Numbered from the stretch's first letter, positions 1 to 12,429 are shown. The stretch is DNA of 64,000 nt from Sycobia sp. Sy_11 (GCA_018907035.1 JACCIC010000038.1:2968001-3032000), one strand, 5' to 3'. Program-made: numbers and translations. Notes: a model not told the origin generated them from the sequence alone.

Positions 1-900
1 AACAATATGATTACTTTATGTATGTTTCGTATATATTATATATAGATACTATTGATTTAACTATAAAAAAGGAAAATATTCTAACTATGAAAGTAGACTT
101 TTCTATTGTTCTAATTACAAATAGATACTTAACAATAAAATGACTTTTAGAAAATACTCTGCTCTAATAAACTCCAATTATAGTTATGTAAGTAAATAGA
201 AACAAATGATGGATTGATTATTTTACATATTATTATAATATATAGAATGCTTAATTATGGCTATGATCGTTTCAAAATTACCAAAAATAAAAAGTATCAT
301 CGCAAAAAAAGATAGCATTGAAAAGAAGGATCATGTATAACGTACCTTAATATAGGTTATACATTTTCTATTTGCCCAAGTTTGGTTTATTATTTTTGAG
401 TCGTTATACGATAAATTATACGATAAATATTCTGAAAACAAATATAAATTTTAATAAACAGCTTTATAAGACTAAGATTTCAACATGCATTTAACAAATA
501 TGATTAACTTTAAAAAATCGCAAGAAAACTCGGAGATATTTTCTAGTCCTACATGATTTTTAAATATTTTATAAGTAATAATGCATTCTCTTTTATTAAA
601 AAATATTTTTAGAATTCATGATTGTATATTTATAACGTATTGTAAAGAATATAGGATAAAAATACTTGCCTATTTTTCAAGATAAAACTACAATTTTGCA
701 ATTTTATAAATCAAACATTGAAAAAAATCATATTATAACGAGCTTTTTTGAAATCGAATTGAGTAACACGAGCTCTTACTTAAATGAGTTTCTTACATAA
801 TTATTTTTTAGCAATTACGATTCAAACAACTATATATCAAGGCTTCAAATTGTCGGATAAAAGATTAAGCCTTCTTATAGATATAGCAAATATGTATACA
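1..900. other. AT-rich stretch, no gene seen
   Basis: AT-rich DNA with many short A and T runs and stops in every frame. I see no coding potential, RNA gene or named repeat in it. Confidence 0.6.
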
Positions 901-919
901 CGCAAAACGCTTGGAAAAT

Positions 920-1033
920 TTAGAGCAGCTCTCGTTGTGTGCGCGTGTGCCGTTCGAAACAAAAACAATCTATAAATCTCAAAGAATCTTATCTGTGCCT
1001 TTCCCACGCACGTACTCTTCTTCATTCTCTATT

Positions 1034-1106
<73 letters not shown>

Positions 1107-1915
1107 CTCTCTCGCTCTCTTATTTGCACCATTGCACCGCTGCTAAGCTCTAATCAATCTGCAAATATTTTACTATGATAAATATGCCAGATCTGCCCGC
1201 CCGTTCTTTCCCTCATCCTGCCTCTTTCCCTCTCACTCGGCGAACTCGATACTTTAGCCATTAAAAGTCGCTTCTCCGCTTGTGCGCGCGGGTAGCTCAA
1301 TATCGGCCACGTTAATCGTGAATTATTATTATTCATAGACAGCTAAAACGAAAGGCCAAAATAGCCCCGGCGTAAAACGCGTTTGTCACGGGAGAAACTG
1401 CCGTCGCTACTTTTCTCTCCTCATCTCTCGTCGTATCGAGAGGGAGAGAGAGGGAGAGAGAGGCAGAGACAGGATGGAAGAAAACGGGGGGGGGGTAGAA
1501 AGAGAAAGAGAGAAAGGACGTAAGCGCGCAACCAACCCTCCCGCGAAGCTTCGCGCGCGCGGGCAAACATTCGCACTTATCTCGAAGCCCGTAAATATTG
1601 CTCATAGAATATTACAGGGCCATAGATCTCACGCGCTGGCGCAGCGTTCGGTGTGCGCCCGCCCGCGCCAGTTGCCACCCCCTCTTATCCTCTTTCGCTT
1701 TCGCGCGCGCGCGTGCACACCCGCTCGTCCCTTTTAACTTCTCGTCCATCCCTCCTTTTCTGATGTTAGCTTCGAGCCTTTATCGAATAAACGGCCCGCA
1801 TAATCATCCCCCGTCCTCGCACCCCGACTGGCAACTATTATCGCTTCGCCTCGGCGTCGCGTGCAAGACCAAGTATATGTGCGCGGTGCGTAGAAGTGAG
1901 CTTCGGTAGATCTTC
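920..1915. other. GC-rich block, candidate regulatory DNA
   Basis: A CpG-containing block with sharp borders to AT-rich DNA on both sides. It opens with a (CT)n array, carries short purine runs near 1438-1510 and has many CGCG tracts. Open frames here are low-complexity or arise from high GC, and no protein family is recognisable. A regulatory role is inferred only from composition and from the same layout recurring through the window. Confidence 0.3.
1039..1100 (+). repeat. (CT)31 microsatellite
   Basis: An uninterrupted CT dinucleotide array of about 62 bp at the left side of a GC-rich block, followed by a looser CT-rich tail. Confidence 0.95.
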
Positions 1916-3120
1916 ATTTATTTAAAATAAATTCGTATTTAGTATCTTTAGTACATTTAGTATATTTCTCTAAGAATTTACAGATACTTTTACTTCAATA
2001 AAGGGTACTGATTAAAAAATTTAGATTTTTAAAATATGTCTAATGCACCATATTACAATAGATTAGAAAAAGATATATTCTATTCAAATAATAAGCTATT
2101 TGAAAAGCTGCGAATCTTTTTTGCACGACATTCCAATGTTGTTCATATAACCGATCACGGATAAGTAACTAGGCGTACATTTTCACGCAATGTAGTTATG
2201 ATCCGACTTTAGGTCGAATTGGGTTTCTCGTATATAGTTCCTAATGTAAGCTCAATATCTGTTTGATCTTTATAGCTTATATCTAGCTTCCATGACCAAT
2301 CATACGAACTGTAGAACATACACGGACGCAATATATTCGTGACAAAATTTGTAGGATTGCCCTTAATTTAGTGTTGATTCTGACTTGATGGAGTGAAACG
2401 AATATCCAATTCGGACAAAGTGACCATAAAAATCTATAAATGCTCTTGTACTTAGTTGATTGGTGATAAATTTTGAATGTTTGGCCTTGAGTCAACCTTG
2501 ACTCTAATCTGGAAGCTTAAATAAATACTAGATTTGGATTCGGCGACGTCAAAAATGTAATGTACAGATAGTTCCTTTTGTATTTTAGGATTAGATACGA
2601 TTGGAGTTCAGTGATCACCTAATATAGAACGGGCATTTTTTTAATCATTTGTAAGAAACTATAAGATCATTTTATGTATTAGTTTTTGAAATTACATATT
2701 TTAATTTGTTAGTACTTTTGACATTTTTTATTTCTTATTAAAATATTATAGATTATTTTATTTTTTTGATTATTTACAATAAATATTAATCAATTTTTTA
2801 ATTCTTTGTCAATTTAAAAAGAAAAGAATTTATATATAATCTTATTATAATTTATAATTAAATAAATACATTTCTATAACTAAAAATCGATTTGAGTCTA
2901 TACGTCAAATAATTTATTTTATATATACGCATAAATCTGTTATAATACAATTGTTTACAAATTAAATTTCACGTCAAAATACAATTCTGTAATTTTAGAT
3001 TTCAGTCACTCAAGAAAAATCTTATATAATACAAAATATAATATAAAATATAATATAAAATCTTATAGCTCATTCGTAGTTAAAAGCAATTATTTAACTC
3101 TATTATAATCAAATGTTTTA
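1916..3120. other. AT-rich stretch, no gene seen
   Basis: AT-rich and without a convincing reading frame. The part from about 2110 to 2560 is slightly less AT-rich and could be an old, unrecognised repeat. It holds one short perfect inverted repeat, GAGTCAA-CC-TTGACTC, at 2489-2504. Confidence 0.55.
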
Positions 3121-3160
3121 TATAGTGTGACCAATCAAATGTGAAATCAAATCAATTGAG

Positions 3161-3357
3161 GCCTACGATGGCTCGATCGCTAGAACGAAGGACTAGTAAC
3201 TTGGTGATCCGAGTTCAAATCCCGATCTCGGCTGATTGACACTTGTTTGTTAATGTTTGCTTTGTTTACAAACATATCGTTGACCTCCGTCGCTGATTAG
3301 CACCAATATTTGGAAGCATAAATAGAGCGACGTTAAATAACATATAAAAAAAAATAT
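3161..3357 (+). repeat. tRNA-derived SINE
   Basis: The first ~71 bp (3161-3231) read like a tRNA-derived head. An A-box-like TGGCTCGATCG lies near 3169-3179, and a strong B box, AGTTCAAATCC, lies at 3212-3222 (pol III consensus GGTTCGANTCC). A tRNA-unrelated body of about 110 bp follows, then GACGTTAAATAACAT and an A-rich tail that grades into (TA)n. Head, body and A-rich tail are the standard layout of an insect SINE. I cannot name the parent tRNA because the acceptor stem no longer pairs cleanly. An isolated tRNA pseudogene is less likely because of the body and tail. Confidence 0.75.
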
Positions 3358-3369
3358 ATATATATATAA

Positions 3370-3780
3370 AAGGCACATGTTACATATCACCTATCATAAA
3401 AAATTGATAGGTTTTAAATATTTTTATAATAATAATCACAACTTGATCGACAAAACAAATAATATACATTCCTTTAATCGTTTGATTTAGTAATTCGCCT
3501 AATATATTATTCTCAACTAAATCTTATACTTTTCATAATATGGTCATTTATTTTATATTAATTAATAAAAAAATAAGATTGGAAATATAATAAAAATGAA
3601 ATATAAAACAAATAAAAAATAAAATTAATAAAAATGAATAAATGATAAATTATGTTAGCCTGAAAAGAAATATGAAATATAGAAGGTGACGTGAAGAAGA
3701 GATGATACGAGGGAGTCTTTCGTCAAAATTATAAGGGGCGACATATAACATGGTGAAGAATTTAAAACATAATGAATGAA
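3370..3780. other. AT-rich stretch, no gene seen
   Basis: AT-rich DNA between the SINE and the next GC-rich block; nothing recognisable. Confidence 0.6.
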
Positions 3781-4225
3781 GCTCATTGTCAGGTGAGACG
3801 TTTATTCGCTGCCTTCGAGCTTTCTCCAACTATAGGTACATTCGCTAAATACAGCGCGATTCGTAAATGCGCGCCAGTACTTTAAAGTTATACACAAATA
3901 TTTGTTACTCCTTTGTTTTACGCGAGAATCAGACGCACACATGCCCAGCGATAAATAACAACGCGCAAAATACACAGCGTACAGAATTTGCCCGCGCGCG
4001 CATTTAAAGCGTTATTTACAAGCAAAAATAAGAGCGCACGATAGTCGAGTCGGCTATGCTTTACGCGCAGAATATGTTTTCACGACTTAAATTATGAAAT
4101 TGTCACTATTAGTAACGGTACAGAAAGTATTAATGGCACGCAACAGAACAATTCTAGCGATACGCTGGCCACGCGGCTTCCCTCTTCTTCCACAGCCCCG
4201 AAAAAAGCCAAAGCGAGAGAAAGAA

Positions 4226-4229
<4 letters not shown>

Positions 4230-4259
<30 letters not shown>
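4230..4259 (+). repeat. (GA)n microsatellite
   Basis: AG array of about 30 bp followed by a run of G, within a GC-rich block. Confidence 0.9.
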
Positions 4260-4266
<7 letters not shown>

Positions 4267-5007
4267 AGAGAAGCGCGCAGAGGAGAAAAAGCAGCCGCAA
4301 CTCATGGACTAACGACACAACGTCGCGTAACTCCGGTAAATCAAACCTGTTTTCAACGTTGCGCAGCAGGGGTAAAGTACAATGAAAAAGACGAGACGGA
4401 CGCGCGCACGTAAGACCAAGTAAAGGAAGACCGCGAGGGACAAAACGAAGATCCGCGGAAAAGTCAAACAATTGCAGTCGGCGGAGGCCCGAAAATATCT
4501 TTGACGGGCGGTCCGCACTCTGGCAGCGCCGCGCCGCGCCGGCTTAATTGAAACGTACTGGAAGGTGCCCTTCTGCGAAGATTATACAAACGTAGCGTGG
4601 CGCGCGCGGGCCGAATGAAATATCATTTCAGCAAATAAATTATGCCGACGGAAGTGCAATTTTTGTCGTCTCGCGCGACTGTCGTCTCGTCAGAGGAAGA
4701 GCCGGGAGGGGCGGGAGGGGTCGCGCGCTAAGCAGGCTGCAGCCGCGCACAGCTACCCCCGTAGAGAACTTCGTCGCTGCGAGTCGCTCCTGCCCGCGCG
4801 CGCTGCCGCTGGCTCGCCGGGCCTATCGACTCTATTTAAATACACGTCAGTGACTGGTGAATTATAGGACGGGCTGCGTGATTTGTGACGAGCTCTCGCT
4901 CCCATTAATTACCGCGCAGCATCTTTCCTCGCCCTTGCGAGTCCGTTCGCTCGTTCTCCCTCCTCTCGCGCCCCGACTTTCGCCTGCCCGCCCCACCCCT
5001 CCAACAT

Positions 5008-5011
<4 letters not shown>

Positions 5012-5039
<28 letters not shown>
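5012..5039 (+). repeat. (CT)14 microsatellite
   Basis: A clean CT array near the right border of the GC-rich block. Confidence 0.9.
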
Positions 5040-5043
<4 letters not shown>

Positions 5044-5417
5044 GCTCTCTGTCTCTCGAGTCTCACTTATAAGAAGCAGCGGCGACGACGAGGCATTCTC
5101 CCCTGTACTCGACTATTCTCTTTTTAGAATGAAAGGGAATTTTATAGGAACTACTATCCGCTTTATTTTATTCTAGATCTTTCCTTTGATTTTTTCCCTT
5201 TTTTTTTTATTGCGATCGACCAGACTGCACTGAATTCTTTCCTGAAGCCTAACATACACTGACTCTTTTCTGACTTTTACAAAAGTCGCTCGGTATAAAC
5301 TTTTTAATATTAATGGCTTATACAGACTTTTCTATATACTCATAGTTTCTTTTTTTTTTAATGTATATTTGTTACAATCTGACATCAAATAATGAAATCT
5401 TCGTAGGTCTTGGATAT

Positions 5418-5421
<4 letters not shown>

Positions 5422-5482
<61 letters not shown>
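5422..5482. repeat. (TA)n microsatellite, ~61 bp
   Basis: An uninterrupted AT/TA array, about 70 bp left of the small inverted-repeat element at 5552. Confidence 0.95.
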
Positions 5483-5485
<3 letters not shown>

Positions 5486-5551
5486 ATTCTTCTCTAAATA
5501 ATAAATATATTGATTTATAAAAATTGTTTTAATTGGGCTTATGTCAACTGT

Positions 5552-5790
5552 TTTTAGATAAAATTAATAAATATTTTTATTGGTCTTATAGTCCAATTAA
5601 ATTAAGAATAATATATAATTATATCAAATATGTTTATATTAATATTAATACATATAATATATAAAGTCTGACTGTCTTGATAACTGTTAACTAATTATAT
5701 ATTAATAAACATATATTAATGTAATTATATATTATTTTTAATTTAATTGGACTATAAGACGAATAAAAATGTTGATTAATTTTACTAAAA
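5552..5790. mobile_element. small inverted-repeat element (MITE-like), family A copy 1
   Basis: Two ~69-bp arms, 5552-5621 and 5722-5790, are nearly perfect reverse complements with about five mismatches. Each carries a core that reads inward like AATAAATATTTTTATTGGTCTTATAGTCC. The centre is AT-rich with a second, weaker inverted repeat and the word AGTCTGACTGTCTT. The outer arm matches the ends of the 600-bp palindrome at 22.4 kb and the single arm at 28.47 kb, so this is a short member of one dispersed family. No transposase is encoded. The transposon superfamily is undetermined. Confidence 0.75.
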
Positions 5791-7059
5791 TGTTGTTATT
5801 TAGCAATATAAAGTGATTGGTTTCTGAACAGAATTGACGACAGTCGAATAATTGATCAGGCTCGCATATGATGCTTTGTTTATAAATTTAATACGTTGAA
5901 AGTACACTTTTTTATATTTGTATATAAAGAAACTAGAGGAGAAAATGAAATAGAGTTATAAAATGAAAACAGTTATAAAATGAAAAAAATGTGAGTTACG
6001 AAAACTCCAGTTGCAAGTTTGTGACGTCGAAATTCTAAATTGCTGAATGGCTGAACGTGATGTATTTTTACACTTTTATTTAAAATGCAACATGGTCTAT
6101 TATATGTATGAAGAATTAATATAATTATTTAGCGAAGCTGATACTAAGTCATTTTTCATCTTATTTATTAATAAGATATCATATTATTCATTGATTCAAC
6201 AGGTACGATGATGGTTAGTCGTATAAAGCCATAGTTTCATAGGTTGTATAGAGAAGCGAATTAATAATACGCGCAATTCTTTTAGGGACATGATTTATTC
6301 CGATAGTTTTAACTCGATCTATGCGCGTTGTTGTACTTGCCCAAATCAGTGTGATATGTTTCGTTTCTGGTATTTAGATGAGGCATAGGCGCCTTTGGGC
6401 CAGACAGCATTGTCATCCAGTTGATACAGGAAAGCCCGAAGAAGTGATCCAGATTATTTTGTTATTACAGGATTATCCTGTACAGCAAAAGAAGATTGAA
6501 AGAAGATGAATTGACCCACATACATAAATAGAAGGTCGCATCGCGGATCTAATGTCCTTGTAGCTCTTAGACTATATATATATTCTTTTATAAGGTCAGT
6601 TGGTTTGTCGGATGTGAATTTTGCACTACCAGGGGCGAGCTTTAGCTATATACTCTTAATAGTTGGTCCTGAACTTTATTCTATCAACACATTTTGAGAA
6701 AATACATATGCTCTTACAAGGAAAAAGAATCATCAATTATTTTTGTCTAATGGAAAAGGCGCATTATTGTGGATGTTACAAATCTCAGTGATTAAAATCA
6801 AGTTTGTCTGCATGGCTGATCATTATTGTATGTATATAATATTGTGAATATATTTTCAGAAATAGACAGAATAGAATTTATTCAATTATAATGCAATTAC
6901 ATATATTTATGTAAATTTGACTTCCTGTTATCTTCAAATCATCGATACAGCAATATTTAGCCAAAGTAAACGATGGTTGTTGTCGTATTACTGAAATATA
7001 TAAAAGCTATTTTATCTACTTCAGTAGATTATCTGCAGATAGGAGAGATACGTACGACA

Positions 7060-7640
7060 GGCTGCACGGTATGCTGCACGGCATCTGTCGCCATACACGA
7101 TAAACCACGTGACCGCTCATTTTCATTCAACAGAAAAATATGAAAAATAGAGACAAACGGACAAAGTCACGTGCGAAACGGAAAAGCAAGACATTATTAG
7201 TGAGTAAGAGAAATTGAGATAGAGGTTAGAAGAGAAAGACATACACAAAGAGGAAGCAAAAGAGAAAGAGAAAGCAAGAGAGAAAAGAGAAGAGTCAAAT
7301 AAAAAGACCGATGAATGACAGAAACAAAAAGAATAAGAGAATGAGTGAGTTAGGGAGAGAGGAAGAAACACGCATGTCAGCAAGAGAAGAATACCGACCT
7401 CCACCACAGGCGACATATACTGGAGAGTGAGCGAAAGGTAGAGGGGGGGAGGGGAGCAGAAAGAGGCGTGAGTGATGCGGAGGCGGGGGTAAGCACCATG
7501 TGCAAGCACCACGCGCCAGATTATCAGTAAGTCCGATACTTCGAAGGTGGGGTAACAAACGTAGATTGGCTTTTTTCGCGCGTGCTATCTTCCAGCGACG
7601 CATCCGGTCACTGATTTTAATTTTCGACATCTCCCACACA
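7060..7640. other. purine-rich tract and mixed-composition DNA
   Basis: From about 7130 to 7460 the plus strand is very rich in purine, mostly GAGA, GAAA and AAAG words with few pyrimidines. The long minus-strand frame across it is only a serine/phenylalanine/leucine translation of that bias. The right part, 7460-7640, has balanced composition. No gene is recognised. Confidence 0.6.
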
Positions 7641-9050
7641 TAAAAAATAGATCAGCCGATTGTATTGTTAATAATACAGCGGCACGATAGTTCGGTAACC
7701 TTACGATGCGCTTCTATGATTAAAAATTAAAGAGAAAAAATTTCTAATTTTCTAATTCTTAAATTTTGGATTCTACAATAAACAATAATGATAATTTTCT
7801 TTATAGATTAATGGATCAGCAAATGATTTAAAAAATTTTGTTAATTTTTTAGAGAATTTCTGAAATTTCGATTCCTAAAATTGATTGTTATTAAAATCTT
7901 TTTAAATTATCTTGTCAATTGCATTTTACTATTTTGAAGTAGTCTTTATACGCATTTCCTTATGTAAAAACATCTAGTTGAGCTAAAATTCTAGAAGAAA
8001 ATCGTTAATTCGATCATTTATAACGAAGATAGTAAAAAATAAAGGTCGAAATAAAATTAAAAATATTATTTTATGAGAAAAAACACATCACTCGAGCACG
8101 TGAGCTTCTTAAACTTTGGATAGTCAAAATATTTGATTAAAAATCATTTGATTACTCCCGAATAAAAGACCAGTCTAAACATTAAATTTCCAAATAAATA
8201 AAAAGAATGGAATTATTAAAGATATAGAAGTAGATTACATCATATTTCATAAGATTTTATTCACGTTTTTAAAAATCTATAATAATCATGTTTATTTAAA
8301 TCTATAATTAATATTACGAGAATGCTTATAACCATATAATAAGTCAAAATTGACGTACTAGATAAAGAATAAGGTTCGAACTTCATTTGTACGTCATGAC
8401 ACATCTCAACGTTAAATACTAATTTATTAAAAGTGACAGAATTTCACTTTATTTCTTAATATAAAATTTTTTTATGCAGCAGACGCGTATCTGTAATTTA
8501 CAAGGAATTAAATTATCATTTTAGTTCATCACTACTTGATCGTCGAATAAATCTTGTTAATGATCTATATTTTGAACAATCCATATTTGTTTGATAATTG
8601 TCAAGACCTTTAATTAATAATCGTTATGCATTGTAAATAGAATTAACTATTATAAAAAAAATATTTTTTAGGATATACAGTCAAATTGAATACATGCTTA
8701 TACAAATGGAACTATAATTCCACCTGTTCAAGTACACCCAGAATAATAACATCGAAGCATAAACATGTCCAACTTAATTCTGCAAGGTATGATAATTCTA
8801 GATCGTATAAGTAAAAATTGGAAAATTTTCATACGACACTAAAGAACTCGCATTATACCCATGTAAAGTTAATAAGACTGCACGAAGCAGAAGGTGGCAA
8901 GATTTAACCTAAAAATAAATTATCAAGACATCGCTATGCTATATGTATTTTATGCACAACCATTGGCAATATTTATAAAACAAGAAAACACATTAGCACA
9001 TTCAAAATGAAAGGAGAGATTAAAATAAGAATAAGCGACTAGGGAAAAAG
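7640..9050. other. AT-rich stretch, no gene seen
   Basis: AT-rich, with stops in all frames. I see no repeat arms, RNA gene or motif. Confidence 0.6.
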
Positions 9051-9552
9051 GTTCGGTATATTAACATTTGCATAGCCAGTCAACTTGTCACTCTCCCCCT
9101 CCCCTCATCCCTCCCCCACCCATCCGACTACTACCGCCCTCCCGTTTAATTTATACCCGACTCTTATCCCTCTCTCGCGAGCTGCGCTCGGCAGCAAAGT
9201 CTCGTCGCCTTCCTCTCGTTTCTGTTTCTTGCGCTTATAGCAAGCATTGCACAAGCTCTCTCTAACCCCCTCCCCCAACTCTCCCTCCTTCCTTCACTCT
9301 TCTTCTCCTTATACGCCTCGCGTCGTCGGAGAGCTGATTTATAATTGTGTTTTTCTGCGAAAGCGCGCACTCTGCGCGCGACCATCCCGTCCCATTGATT
9401 TCTAGTAAACGTAAATGCCCGTAAATGCCATTAGGTCCGGCCGCGTGTTCTCGCGAGGGATCGTCGCCATTAGGCGCGAGCGAGTTTTCACGTCGTCAGC
9501 GCCGCAAGAGCGCATCCGCTTTGCATATAATTTACCTCACGTGCCCCTCCTA

Positions 9553-9608
<56 letters not shown>

Positions 9609-9640
9609 CGACTAGATGCTAGTGCTTTTTCGACATTCAG
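9050..9640. promoter_or_regulatory. GC-rich block, candidate enhancer
   Basis: A GC-rich block ending in a (CT)n array. The part at 9395-9545 is non-repetitive and carries repeated short words: the 10-mer CGTAAATGCC occurs twice in tandem (9410-9429), and GCCATTAGG occurs at 9427-9435 and 9466-9474, both with an ATTA homeodomain-type core. TTTGCATATAATT, a POU-like octamer, lies near 9520. These are sequence resemblances. Regulatory activity is inferred. Confidence 0.3.
9561..9604 (+). repeat. (CT)22 microsatellite
   Basis: A clean TC/CT array at the right border of the GC-rich block, preceded by a run of C. Confidence 0.95.
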
Positions 9641-10140
9641 CCAAATAGTCGAATCCAAAAATTGGCTCCAGATATATTTTGTACGTAAAATAATCATTTC
9701 TCAATTGTTTTATTCTCTAGTATAGATAAGAAAAATTTTTTATAACTATATGAATTTAGGTATAGATATATAATAGATAGTAATTCAAAAATTCCTAGAT
9801 ATATTGACCGTTATATAAATAATATTTTATAAATAAAATTTTTTTTATCATTAATAGTGTTGTAAATAAATAAATAAGCGATTAAATATGTAGCAATTAA
9901 TATATGCACGCGTCTTTTATAATATTTCAGATCTGTGTTTATATTCCCCGTGCATTTAGATAATCGCGGGAGAGGAGTGAGAGCAAGCAAATAAGAGGAT
10001 ATGGAAGAACATAATGGCAGCTATACAAAGGCAAAAAAGAGAAGTGACATTTTCTTTCTATCGGATCACCACTTTGGTGCGCCGTCAAGCATTGGATCAT
10101 AAAGTCCTTATTTTATTTACAGGTTTAAGTATACGTTCCA
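9640..10140. other. AT-rich stretch, no gene seen
   Basis: AT-rich, turning less so after about 9930. No gene is recognised. The 170-codon frame from 10014 is mostly translated TA and CT arrays. Confidence 0.6.
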
Positions 10141-10160
10141 CCAGTTTTGCACACGCGTAT

Positions 10161-10161
<1 letters not shown>

Positions 10162-10205
<44 letters not shown>
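10162..10205. repeat. (TA)22 microsatellite
   Basis: The first of three arrays packed into 330 bp. Confidence 0.95.
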
Positions 10206-10208
<3 letters not shown>

Positions 10209-10295
10209 CAAATTTGCCTCCTCCGCACAAGAACGTGGCATTCCCGTGGTACGTTTTACCTACACAGTAAGCTGGGAAAAAGTATGCATGTATAT

Positions 10296-10301
<6 letters not shown>

Positions 10302-10352
<51 letters not shown>
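10302..10352. repeat. (TA)n microsatellite, ~51 bp
   Basis: The second array of the cluster, preceded by a short TATACACACA stretch. Confidence 0.95.
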
Positions 10353-10355
<3 letters not shown>

Positions 10356-10421
10356 AAGGGGTGTCGCAGTATACGTAGGTTAATAACTCTCTTAATCCGA
10401 TACTTCGCAGTTTTACCAGTT

Positions 10422-10424
<3 letters not shown>

Positions 10425-10492
<68 letters not shown>
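10425..10492 (+). repeat. (CT)34 microsatellite
   Basis: The longest clean CT array of the window, about 68 bp, with a degenerate CTTTCTCTG tail. Confidence 0.95.
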
Positions 10493-10498
<6 letters not shown>

Positions 10499-10499
10499 G

Positions 10500-10985
10500 T
10501 TTCTCTCTCCATGTTTCCCTGTCTGACTTACTTGCGTCTCTTGTCAGTGTTTTCCTTCTGTGTTCGAGTCTGGCCATGCCCAGGTTCCGTATAATATTTT
10601 GCGCACACGCGCAAAGACGCACCAATCATGGGGGAATACATCGACGGGCTGATCGGAAGTATAGCCGGACACGCAAATACAGACGCGAGCAATGTTTTAC
10701 CGCCGCGAGAATCGGTGGTACGTATAAATATAGTGAGCTACTCTCGCTCTAGATGTATATGATGCGCCTCCGTGGCTTAGATCGACGTGATTTAAGGGGG
10801 AATGGAAAATAGAGAAGTTTTTATTGATGGCCCCGATTTCATTTGACGATGGGGGAAACGGCTGTGATTTCGCTGCACACTCCTGAACATGAAATATGAA
10901 ATCGTGGCAAAAATTTTTAAGATTTTGTTCCCAGCTACACTTGATTGTCCGTTTAAAAAAAGAAAACTGCATCGACATAATATAA
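10500..10985. promoter_or_regulatory. non-repetitive block, candidate conserved noncoding element
   Basis: Balanced-composition, non-repetitive DNA. The section 10770-10960 has words such as GTTTTTATTGATGGCC (Abd-B/caudal-type TTTAT core) and ATGAAATATGAAATCG. The overlapping minus-strand frames of 76 and 93 codons show no protein family. Its abrupt contrast with the AT-rich DNA after 10985 suggests constraint. No function can be proven from the sequence. Confidence 0.25.
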
Positions 10986-12300
10986 TGGTATACGATGAAT
11001 GTAATGTAATGTTACATTCCATCTGATATTAAAAGTAGTTTAACCTTTTATGTGAGAAGAGTAACTTTTTTGGTTTTGAGATACATTATTTCCTTTTTTA
11101 ATATTTTATACTCGTATGAATACTGGTTTCAGCTAAAATAAACCATGAGCATGGATTTACATACATCAAATGCAAAAATGGTTAAAAGTAATAACAAAGT
11201 AATAAATTAAAGAATTTGTAACTTTTTTTTATTATAAATAAATCCTTAGAAAAAGTGCATCAAAAACTTAAAATATGTCAATACAGAAGGCTGACAGAAA
11301 GAAGTCCAAAATATTTCAAAATAAGAATAATATTTACCGCAATCTAATAAATTGCAATAAAATAAAAAAATAACAAAGTAATGTATAGACGAACTAAGTA
11401 TTCCTTGTAATTGACATATGTATTGATATTTAGTAACAAAGAAACCTATAATAAAATATGGAAAATATGGATCAATAAATCATTATACACCCTTGTTATA
11501 GTTATTATCTATTATAAATATTGACCCAAATACTTAAAAGTTATCAGAATATATAAATGACCAAATGTAAATGTATAATATACTTTGACATCGAATATAA
11601 TGGTTGAAAGAGAAATGTGGTGTTAAAACCTAAACAGTTTTATGCATAATAAATCAAGGAATCTATTATAAATTGAATATTAATCTTATATTATGAAAAA
11701 GATTTTTTTACATCATACAATGTATTTTACTATATACATTAGCTATCAGTCAACTTCAATGAAACTAATGATCTAAATAAAGTATCATACTTACTGTTTC
11801 TTATTAAATTTGAAAAACTAATGATTTGATTTATTTCAACTTTGATATTCATAATTAATTAGGTTTATTTTGAATTGCCAGTTAAAAAGCTAATATTCAT
11901 TAGAAAAAGTTCATGTTTTAATAACTTGCAATTATAAGCTACATTAAAATCACATGTAAGTCGAGTTAAGAATTATGATAGGCTAATTTTCAAATATTAC
12001 CTTGGCAATTATATACGATTGATTATAAAAGTTTAAACTAACGATTGAATCATAAGAAAGTAAATTATTTGCTTAAAACTCTTTGTTTTCAAAAACATTA
12101 AATAAAACTATAGTGAAATAAATTAATTAATGAGCTTAATTTAATTAACTAACTTTGTTTCAAATGCAAATTGGTGAAATTTGTTTGTTAACTTTAATTG
12201 TTAGATAAAATACAGAGGGACTAAAATATTTGCTAAGTAGACAGATTAATTTTCTATAATTTACCAGTTGTTTAGAACGTACGAAAAAATAGAGAAATCG
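10985..12300. other. AT-rich stretch, no gene seen
   Basis: Long AT-rich stretch with dense stops and no recognisable gene or repeat arms. Confidence 0.65.
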
Positions 12301-12372
12301 TAAAAGCAGTTTACTGCACTTGTATAGGTAGGTAAAACCTTAGGTGGGCTAAAAACAGGCAGGTGATACAGA

Positions 12373-12375
<3 letters not shown>

Positions 12376-12425
<50 letters not shown>
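12376..12425. repeat. (TA)25 microsatellite
   Basis: A clean array of about 50 bp at the left border of the following GC-rich block. Confidence 0.95.

Positions 12426-12429
<4 letters not shown>

Larger units (their letters stand above)
3780..5095. other. GC-rich block, candidate regulatory DNA
   Basis: A long CpG-rich block with a (GA)n array inside and a (CT)n array near its right end. Between them, about 4540-4670, is non-repetitive sequence with AT cores such as GGCTTAATTGAAACG and AAATAAATTATGCC set in GC-rich DNA, the look of an insect enhancer. No splice-bounded frame or protein motif is visible. The function is inferred. Confidence 0.3.
5100..7060. other. mostly AT-rich stretch, no gene seen
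   Basis: Apart from the TA array and the MITE-like element there is no recognisable gene. The section from about 6190 to 6670 has less biased composition and may be an old repeat, but I find no protein motif or terminal repeat in it. Confidence 0.5.

Noticed and set aside
6229..6255. TAGGTTGTATAG resembles part of let-7
   Set aside because: The let-7 seed TGAGGTAG is absent and no hairpin partner is visible nearby.
10014..10526. 170-codon plus-strand frame
   Set aside because: Most of it is translated TA (Tyr-Ile) and CT (Ser-Leu) arrays.
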